DNA of 64,000 nt from Diphasiastrum complanatum. Its lineage: Eukaryota; Streptophyta; Lycopodiopsida; Lycopodiales; Lycopodiaceae. The translations under genes and the position numbers were made by a program. The notes under the pieces were generated by a model that was given only the letters and a program-made list of their open reading frames with translations, did not search any database and had not been told where the DNA came from. The stretch covers positions 42,842,007-42,906,006 of the forward strand of contig CM055107.1 of NCBI GenBank assembly GCA_029204225.1, written 5' to 3'. Shown here piece after piece: positions 56,145 through 64,000 of the stretch (position 1 is its first letter; each line of letters opens with the position of its first letter).

Positions 56145-57007
56145 CTAAATTAAGGAGCCTATAAGACTCCTAAAAAGTGTGATGTCCACAAAGGATCTTT
56201 CATCACCTTTGTTAGGGTCTTTTACATTTTGCTCCATAGGAGTTTCTATACTCTTACAATCTAACATATTCAATTTTTTTAACATTGAAAGAGCATACTT
56301 GGATTGACATACAAAAGCTTTATCTTTAAGAAATTCAATCTCTAATCCTAGAATGTAGTGAATTTTTCCAAGATCTTGCATCTTGAATTCTTTTCCAAGT
56401 GCAATCTTGGTTTCCTCAACAAACTTGATACAACTTCCTGTCAAAATGATATCATCAACGTAAATAAGAAGGATGACAATATCTTTATCAAAAAATTTGA
56501 CATATAAGGAAGGATCATAGTTACTAGGATTAAATCCTAGTGACTCAAGAAAGGTGCTAAGTCGAAAATACCATGACCTTGGAGCTTGCTTTAGTCCATA
56601 TAAACTTTTGAAGAGCAAGCAAACTTTGTCTTTTCATGGATGAACCCAATAGGCTGATCCATATAAATCTCTTCTTCTAGATATTCATCTAGAAATGCAT
56701 TAGAGACATCTAGTTGAAGAACTTGCCAATTGAAAAAACAAGCAATAGAAATTATGATTCTAATTGATACCATCTTTGCAACTGGAGCAAAAGTCTCCTC
56801 ATAATCAAGTTCAAAAATTTGAGCAAAACCTTTAGCACAAAGTCTAGCCTTGTACTTGTTGATTGTGCCATCTTGATTATACTTGACTCGAAAAACCCAC
56901 TTGCAACCAATGGTGTGCTTGTTGGATGGAAGATCCACAAGCTCCCATGTCTTATTGGCCATCAAAGCATCATATTCCTCCTTCATGGCAAGATACCATT
57001 CCTTCAA
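56145..57007 (-). pseudogene. copia reverse transcriptase
   Basis: Two frames carry the RVT_2 blocks: EEYDALMANKTWELVDLP, KWVFRVKYNQDGTI, YEETFAPVAKM, LQLDVSNAFLDEYLEEEIYM, then SLYGLKQAPRSWY and ILLIYVDDIILTGS with both catalytic Asp in YVDD. A shift near 56600 separates the halves (VYMD versus MLFKSLYGLK), and the LDVSNAFL block has Asp-Glu where most have HG. Confidence 0.92.
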
Positions 57008-57960
57008 GTTGAGTGCATCATATACATCCTTTGGCTCCTCATGAGAAATAAAATAAGCACAATTAGTGGAGTTACTTGCTTGCCTATATCTTCATAAGTA
57101 AGCCTCCTAGGCTCGGATCTTTCTCTTTGAGATCTCCTTGGTGAAAAGATTAGAGGTGACTCCTCCTCAATTCTCGGCCCCATCTCTCCATGATAGTCTT
57201 CAAGGGTGATGATTGGAGTATCTGTGTGAGAATCTTTGAACTCGGCCTCCTCAAGAATGTATTTTTGATCCTCATGGAATATAACATCCCTACTCTCAAT
57301 TGTAGTTGAGGTAGAGGGAACATAGATTCTGTAAGCTTTCTTGTTGGATGCATATCCAACCATGATCCCTTTAATAGAATTAGGATCATCTCTTTTCCTT
57401 GTTTCCAAGGGCACATGAACAAAGCAAGCACAACCAAAAACTCTAAGGTGATCTACCTTAAGTTTTCTTCTTAAACAAGACTTCAAAAGGTGATTTTCCA
57501 GCAAGTGCATTGTGAGATAATCTATTGCACAAATGGTTTGCACAATTTATAGCTTCACCCCAATATTCAATAGGCAAAGAAGCTTTTAAAGATCTGTTTT
57601 TTCTCTCAGCAACTCCATTTTGAGATGGAGAATAAGCACAAGAAAACTCTCTCTTTATTCCTTCACCTTCACAATATTCATGAAACTTGTTGGAGATGTA
57701 TTCACCTCCTCCATCACATCTTAAAGCTTTAACTTTGAAAGAAAACTGTTTCTCAACATAAGCTTTGAAGATTAGCAAGTGATAAAAAACCATAGCCTTT
57801 GAAGAAAGTAGATACAACCAAGTATATCTAGTAAAGTCATCAATAAAGGTGAGAAAACATGTTTCACCACCAATACTTTTAGAAGAGAAAAAATGTACAT
57901 CCGAGTGTATAAGCTCCAAAGGATGAGTAGTCTTTATAAAAGACTTATGATATGGCTTTG
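57004..57960 (-). pseudogene. copia integrase
   Basis: Core blocks LIHSDVHFF, FIDDFTRYTWLY, RCDGGGEYISNKF and NGVAERKNRSL supply D, D and E. The C-terminal part (RVFGCACFVHVPLE, GIMVGYASNKKAYRIY, RDVIFHED) continues in another frame after a break near 57460-57540. CEACAIAKSHTKPYH at about 57930-57985 closes the zinc site begun in the upstream segment. Confidence 0.9.
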
Positions 57961-57994
57961 TGTGTGATTTTGCAATAGCACAAGCCTCACAAGG

Positions 57995-58672
57995 CTAAAA
58001 AACTTTGGAAAGAGATTTTGGAAGACCAATTGCCTTCACTTTCTTGACCATAGAAGACATAGATTTAAAGTTAGGATGACCTAATCTTCTATGCCACAAC
58101 TCCTCCTTAGATAACAAAGCAACTTCACAAATATTTGCAGTTTTATAAGAATTCAACTGAAAAACTCCACCACATCTAGATCCATCAGCTAGGATCCCAT
58201 CATTTTTCTTGATAAAGCAAATATTGGAGTTGAACTTTACATCACAACCATTATCAAGAAACTTTCCCACACTAATCAAGTTCTTTGTAAGTTTTGGAAT
58301 GAAAAGAACATTAGAAAGTGCAAGAACTTTTGAAGAAGCAAGTTTCAATGGAATGTTGCCAATTTCTTCTATAGAGCACTCACGATCATTAGCAGTATAA
58401 ATAGATCTCTTAAGTCCTTTGTAAGGTACAATTGAGTAAAATGACTCCTTTGAACAGCACATATGTGAAGAATCTCCACTATCTATGTACCAAGCTCCAT
58501 CTTTCTTGAAAGGTGATGAAGAAAAACTGGACACCATAAGTGATCCTTCTCCATCACTTGCAACAGAATCTTCTTCAATCTCTTTAGAGAGATTAGCTTG
58601 CTTGAGTTGGGTTTTCTTCTTAAAGCAATTAGAGGCATAGTGCCCCTTCTTGCCACATAAGAAACACTTCAC
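57995..58672 (-). pseudogene. copia zinc knuckle, protease and pre-integrase
   Basis: The frame has a knuckle CFLCGKKGHYASNC (CX2CX4HX4C intact), a protease loop WYIDSGDSSHM in which the family Ala after DSG is Asp, and the pre-integrase block ELWHRRLGHPNFKSM. It ends at a stop near 57995, just before the second Cys pair of the integrase zinc site. The changed protease loop would probably abolish activity. Confidence 0.88.
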
Positions 58673-58679
58673 TTTCTTC

Positions 58680-59361
58680 TTATTGGTCTTTGAAGTAGAA
58701 GAATGAGATGAATCATCCTCTTCACCATCTTTGTCTCGATCTTTGGCTTTGTCTTTGTTGGATGCTTGAGAGAACTAGTTCTTACTCATTCTTTTATGCT
58801 TGTCTTTGACAAAGAGGGCTTTGTCACTTCCACCATGCTCGAGTTTGTTCATCCTGGAAAGTTTATAGCTTTGTCTAGATTTTCATAAATAAGAATTCCT
58901 TGGAGAGTTTCTAGATTAGACAACTCCTCCTTAATGGCAAAAGACTGAACAAGATTATCATAGTCATCTCTCAAGCCATTTAAAATGACTTGAACTAGCT
59001 CATCTTGGTTAATGGTAATACCAACACAAGAAAGCACTCTATGTAAATCTTTAACTCTTAGAGCATAGTTTGATGCACTCTCTTCACTTCTTTGTAAACT
59101 TTGAAAAATCTGATTCCTAAGATTGAGTATTCTAGAAGCATTCTTTGCTTCACAGATGGACTTAAGTGCATCCCAAGCTTCTTGGGCTGTAGTGCAAGAT
59201 CCTATCTCGCTCAGAATTTCATTAGATACATTCATCCTAATGAAATATAGAGCCATTCTAGCTCTCTTCCTATACTTAGGAATTTCAGCCTGTGCTTGAG
59301 GCTCCTCCTCAACACCAAGCACAATGTCCATAACATCCTGGAGTATCAAAATAGACTCCAT
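58680..59361 (-). pseudogene. copia gag
   Basis: From the ATG at 59361 the 170-codon frame holds the UBN2 core: ALYFIRMNVSNEILSEIG, AQEAWDALKSICEAKNAS, LRNQIFQSLQRSEESASNY and LVQVILNGLRDDYDNLV. A break near 58849 and a TAG near 58778 precede the Lys/Ser-rich linker that leads to the knuckle. Confidence 0.88.
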
Positions 59362-59950
59362 TCTGAACTTCCAAATGGAGTAATTAGAAGTGTTTTGCTT
59401 CTAGAAGATATCCTCCTAGAGGTGACATTTTGATGAAGACTTCTTACTTATTGGACTGCAATATGTTTGAGCTTGTTCCAATCAGACTTAAAGTTGTTGC
59501 TCTCTTTCACTATAGGTATTTTCAAGGATGTACTACCTTCCTATGTGAAACACTTGCAACTATATTTGAGATGGATCTCAAATATTCCACAAGACAAGTT
59601 ATCTAGATCAGACACACAAAGTGGATTGATACACTTTGGCTAGTTTGAATCCTACTTTTGTCACGTGTGAAATGCATCAAAAGAGAATACTATTGACACT
59701 CAGAAGGCTCAAAGGGTGTTCAATTACTTCAAACTTAGTCTTGATCTTCAGTTTCTTGTGTAGGATGCTCAAAACAATGGATTCAGAACAAAGCAAGGTT
59801 GAATCAAATCAAAATGCTACCACTTGGATTTTGGACCTATCCCTATCCTCTTTAAGAGCTTATAACTCTTGTTAGACACATAAAATTGATTTGGTTTTCA
59901 TTTTTATGGAGAGTACAAATCATAAGCTTTTCATCAAGCTATAACACCAC
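59362..59950 (-). other. copia leader and possible mutated primer site
   Basis: Leader without coding frames. At 59938-59950 the - strand reads TGGTGTTATAGCT, which differs at three positions from TGGTATCAGAGCT and could be a decayed primer site. If so, the 5' LTR would run from about 59951. Confidence 0.4.
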
Positions 59951-60389
59951 TATCTTTGGATCTACAAACAAGGAGCTAGAAGGGACTGAAAATCTCTGAT
60001 TTTCACACGTGCGGAATTCAGGTTTGAAAATTTAGTTCCAATCTGATTTGATCCATATACACTTCAGAGAAAGGTGAGAAAAAGTGCAAAACTGCTTTTT
60101 TGCTTGATTAGCAAGATCTAGTTCAGAAGATATGGCTTAATCACAATCTAGCATGCTAAGCATCAGAATATGATAGCAATAAATCAATAATGAGCAAAAG
60201 TACAAGATATCAGTGTATTAGCATTAGGCTCAACACGAGTTAGAGAGAGAAAGATAGAGAGATAACAAGCAAAATTTGTGTGGAACCAAAATGGCATGAG
60301 ATAGCTACAAAGCTTTGGTTCTTCATCACAAAATATGAGGAGAGCTACACATATTTATCAAGTTTGAGGTAGCTCGAGGTAGAACCACA

Positions 60390-60800
60390 TCCATCCATCA
60401 TTTAATAACATCTAAAGTGAAAACTAGAGTCTATGTGACATTTGTCACTTTCTTTGCATGAAACTCTACCAACTTTTTCCAAGTGTGCTAGTTCTAACTA
60501 GAAATGTACAAATCATCATGCATGTGTCCATTACACTTTGTGCATGCCTTGCATGTCACTATGGATCACTTACAATTAATGTATGTGAATTGCCACGAGT
60601 TTCTACAAGCATAATTTTGCTAATTCTATGTCTACAAACTATATGCAAGTTGTACTCATCAATCTAGATATGACATATCCATGTAGCTCGAGTTCTATCT
60701 AGGCCAAACTTGGCATTTTGCATTTATGAACAACATACTTGCATGGTACAATATTTGTAGCAAGCCTAAAGTCAAGATGGATTAATTTTCCATTTCAACA
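60390..60800 (-). repeat. 5' LTR, confirmed part
   Basis: This part matches the 3' LTR and ends at ccatttcaaca (60800), i.e. TGTTGAAATGG on the - strand. The LTR probably extends left to about 59951, but no second copy of that part survives to prove it. Confidence 0.85.
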
Positions 60801-61320
60801 AAAAAACCTTGACATATAACTGGCAAATTTACTTATGGTCATGAACATGAGTTTTTTATGAACTTGCTAGAAGGGCAAGAAGGACATACTCAACAACTTC
60901 ACACAATACTCAAATGATCTCATCTAAATTTGTGAGTGCCATGGAGAGTTTCCCCAACCCTAGAAAGTGCCAGAAACAACGATGAAAAATTTTGAACAAA
61001 AATTTCCCAACTTTCATAAATCTGCACAAGGTTAAATAGTCATGTTAAAAGTAGTGAAGGTTACAACAAACCTTAGAATTTCATGATGAAGCCAAGGAGC
61101 AAATTCACAAATTTTGGTGAAAATGTAAACCAATTCTTTTATAAATATGAGCTCATTCCTCCATCATGAATTCATTCCAAGATCTTAGAGAGGAGATGCT
61201 TTTAAATTTTTTCACAAATTTTCAATAATAACCACTCTTACCACACTTGTTAAAAAAAATTTAATCTGCAAAATTTAAGTATTTTTCGATCCGATTTGCA
61301 AGCCGACAACTCAGTGATAC
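60801..61320. other. no recognised feature
   Basis: AT-rich sequence between the copia LTR and the Ty3 remnant. RNase H-like text starts right at its right edge, so part of it may be decayed RT, but I cannot read RT blocks in it. Confidence 0.35.
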
Positions 61321-62720
61321 ATAAATGAATTATTCAACCACAGAGAGGGAAGCACTGGCAATGATCTATGTGGTTAAGAAGTTTCAACACTACCTGATGG
61401 CCACACACTTTGCTTTTTATACGGATCATCAACCCTTGCTCTATCTCGTTAACAAAACCTGCAACATAGGGAGAATCACTCGATGGTTACTTCTGTTGTT
61501 AGAGTTTGATTTTCGAATAATAGTTCGCAAGGGAAAACAACACTACATGGTAGATAATGTGTCGCGAATCAAGGGAAAGGAGGTTGCAACCCAACCCGAT
61601 GATGAGCTGGCCGATGCTGTCTTATTTTACGTAGACACAATACCAGAGTGGGCTTCCGACATAGTTGAATATCTAATGTGAGGCCAACCAGACAACTCAC
61701 TACCAAAGGTGGATCAGCAAAAATTGATCTTGAAAGCAAGACCTTATCAGCTGATTGCTGACCAATTGTACCGAAGAGGACTAGATGGAATTCTTTGGCG
61801 GTGTATTCTTCCTCATGAGGCCACCCAGATTATTTCGCTTTCACATGAAGGCATGGGGAGGCCATTTTGCATCTGACATTACAGTTCGCAAGATCCTGCA
61901 ATCAAGATGTTGGTGGCCAACAATTCATAAGAATACGGAAGAATACCTGAGGAAGTGCGATGTGTGCCGAAGGGCAAAGAGACCAACAAGATTGAATTAT
62001 GACCTACTGCACCCCCGGTCTTAGCCCAAGCACCATTTGAAAAGTGGGGATTGGATTACATTGGTCCAATTCACCCTGCAGCAAGAAGCACCTAGGCTCG
62101 ATACATAATTGTAGCCACCGACTATCTCACCAAGTGGGTGATAGCCAGCAATCACGGAAGTCATTTCATCAATGAGACCATCAAGATCCTGTTGGAAGAA
62201 TTCTTCACGATCCATAGAACCAGTATGTCCTATTATCCTCGCGGTAATGGGCAAGCATAATCATCCAATAAGATCCTGTGTAGCGTGCTCATGAGAACAG
62301 TTGAAGCTAGAAATTCAGATTGGGAACACAAGTTGCATGCTGCTTTGTGGGCATTCAAGATAGCATATAAGGGAAGCACTGATCAAACACCATTCCAACT
62401 GGTATATGGTTAGGATGTTGCAATGCTAGTAGAGTTTTTAGTCCCTTCATTAGGGATTGCCACAACACAACGCCTTGATGAATCCAGATCTCTACAATTA
62501 TGCCACGAAGCTCTACATAATCTTTGTGAAACACGCTTACTAGTTGTGCATGCATTGGCAGGAAAGACACAAAGCATGGCACGAGCTCAAGTTACAAAAG
62601 AAGGATCTTCGTTCCGGAGATCTAGTCCTGATGTATAAAACTAAAGCGATCAAGAAAAGTTAAAATTCACAAGCGAAGGTCCTTATTGGATCAAAGAAAT
62701 TCTTAATCATGGAGCGTGAA
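61321..62720 (+). pseudogene. non-chromovirus Ty3 RNase H and integrase
   Basis: RNase H reads NYSTTEREALAMIYVVKKF and HFAFYTDHQPLLYLVNK. After a stop at 61681 come a zinc-site remnant (GHFASDITVRK in one frame, then CDVCRRAKRPTR) and an integrase core with WGLDYIGPIHP and ATDYLTKWVIA. The second Asp block is not recognisable, and the Glu of NGQAE is a stop (near 62260). Motif wording (YIGPI, DYLTKW) fits the Tat/Athila side of Ty3 rather than chromoviruses; no chromodomain follows. Dead. Confidence 0.82.
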
Positions 62721-62819
62721 TATGGAGAAACTAGACGGGACACCGTTCGACACACCCATCAATGGTAGTCAGTTGCACAAGTACTAGCCACCGTAGTGAG
62801 GCAGATCCAGGTTGGTGGT

Positions 62820-64000
62820 GGCATGTTACGAAAAGCTATTCTGCTCGGCCATCACCACTAAATCTAGGAAGATCAAGCCATATCAAGCTAGATCCATCAA
62901 ATTCAGCCAGATCTGGCTAGATCAGGAAAAATCCATCAAGATCCAAATCCAGATAGAATCAATTTGCAGATCAGAAACCTCGATCTTAGTAACTATGGCA
63001 AAATAGGGACAAAATCCACCCAGAACTAATGGATCTACTACCAAATATCTATCAAAACTTCCAGAGAGTTACTAACAGTCAGATCTAACATGGATGAAGC
63101 AAATTACCAGTTTGCAAAAGTTAAAAACCAGAAAATCTCAAGATCTCGTCAAAAAACACTCTAAAGGAGCACTTTTTTCATGATTTTTGAAGATCCCATG
63201 GGAGATAGGCTCCTGAAACTTGGACAGTCACTAGATTTGACCGAGATGCATCCTTGAAAATCTTTACGAGAGTTACTAATGGAGAACACATTATTTTTCA
63301 GTGTATGCGAGGGTTCCAGGAAGTAGAATCTTCAGAACCTTTGTAGAGCATCAAGATTATCAAACCAACCTTCGCAAGGAGCATAAATGGGATCAGAGCA
63401 GTGAAATTAGCCCATCCTCATGGTCTGATTTTAAAAATCCAACCACAAGGTCAAGTTGTGCAAGCATTCACTCCCTGCGAGGATTGAACCCTCGCAGACT
63501 GTCTGAACCCTCACAGAACCTTTGTAGGGCAGTCATATTACCTTCTAAACTCTCGCAAACTTCTCTGAGATTTTAGAATTTTGTGAAGAAGGTCCCTACC
63601 AAAATTTGGAGTGGGACTGAACAAGGGAAAGTGAATTTCACCTAATACGCACTCTAATTTTTGCTATATAAGAGCTGAATTCGAGTCATTTGTCACCTTT
63701 CTTGGCGAAGCTCTGTTCAATTTTTGACCAAATTTTTCAAGTTCTCTGAATGTGACCAAACTTATTACCAGCCATCATCTGTGTACTCTGAACCCAAATC
63801 TACGTTCTGAATTGCTATTCTTACCATTCAACACTTGTTATTCATAGTTTTACTTGTTTCTACCACTTTTTATCTTTTCCACCATTTTTCCTACTTTTGC
63901 TCACTTTAACTATCACTACTAACATGGCCTCCTCATGTTTAGAAGACTCTGGCACCAAATAGGTGATTCAGCGAGAAATACCATCAGCCACCCAGATCTG
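62820..64000 (+). other. probable 3' non-coding end of the Ty3 remnant
   Basis: No pol homology. It holds repeated caagatc/aagccagatc-like words (62870-62970), paired gaacctttgtag-gca blocks (about 63337 and 63518) with Cys/Arg-coding gcgagggtt motifs, and a TATA-like ctatataagag at 63662-63672. This could be UTR and LTR of the Ty3 element; without a second LTR I cannot mark ends. Confidence 0.35.

Larger units (their letters stand above)
55056..60800 (-). mobile_element. Ty1/copia retrotransposon, nearly complete, dead
   Basis: On the - strand the order is gag, protease, integrase, reverse transcriptase, RNase H, the copia order, flanked by matching LTR sequences (60390-60800 and 55056-55465). 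The 3' LTR is truncated at the satellite. Several stops and frameshifts break the single long ORF that copia elements use. It is the most complete copia copy in the window. Confidence 0.92.

Overview
This window looks like a repeat-packed plant nuclear chromosome segment. Support comes from chromovirus-type Ty3 elements with chromodomains, Ty1/copia elements primed by initiator tRNA-Met, a PLS-type pentatricopeptide repeat (PPR) gene, and a captured EF-1alpha fragment. The long PPR gene with near-regular L-S-P triplets and no intron inside its ORF fits a fern or lycophyte better than an angiosperm. That assignment is inference; I cannot search a database.

Layout. 1-4939: 3' part of a decayed Ty3 chromovirus (+ strand) with its 3' LTR, apparently inserted into a copia gag (- strand, LTR at 5634-5873). 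5874-7670: dead LINE (endonuclease, then RT). 8293-8367 and 8673-8695: CT microsatellite and a poly-G run. 8790-10290: second copia remnant with a linker coding for tandem repeats. 11600-13540: exon-like remnants of an unidentified gene (- strand). 14177-28682: a 14.5-kb composite Ty3 chromovirus with three partial internal regions in tandem, two full LTRs and three LTR fragments, all inside one 5-bp target duplication. 29905-30609: a TIR DNA transposon. 30981-35850: another chromovirus (- strand), 5'-truncated. 37045-37187: a fold-back sequence. 37806-38887: a decayed multi-exon host gene (- strand) interrupted by an 85-bp tRNA-like SINE. 38960-40203 and 46380-46837: a LINE (+ strand) split by a 6.2-kb LTR element (40204-46379) that has gag but no visible pol and carries an EF-1alpha fragment. 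47185-49524: the PPR gene, the only clearly long intact host ORF here. 50260-52650: an inverted relative of the gag-only element. 52677-53950: 5' end of a copia element. 54190-55030: a dimeric satellite. 55056-60800: a near-complete but dead copia element (- strand). 61325-62800: a non-chromovirus Ty3 pol remnant (+ strand).

How it fits together. Almost everything is nested or truncated retrotransposon sequence. No autonomous element in the window looks competent: every pol I could follow has stops, frameshifts or a lost catalytic residue. The PPR gene sits between two oppositely oriented relatives of the gag-only family. The most interesting items are that family (conserved leader with a telomere-like motif and stem-loop, a variable slot holding host sequence in one copy, an acidic repeat ORF), the composite chromovirus array, and the very short SINE with a perfect 16-bp target duplication.

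Coordinates were counted by hand. LTR ends not backed by a second copy or a target duplication are marked tentative.
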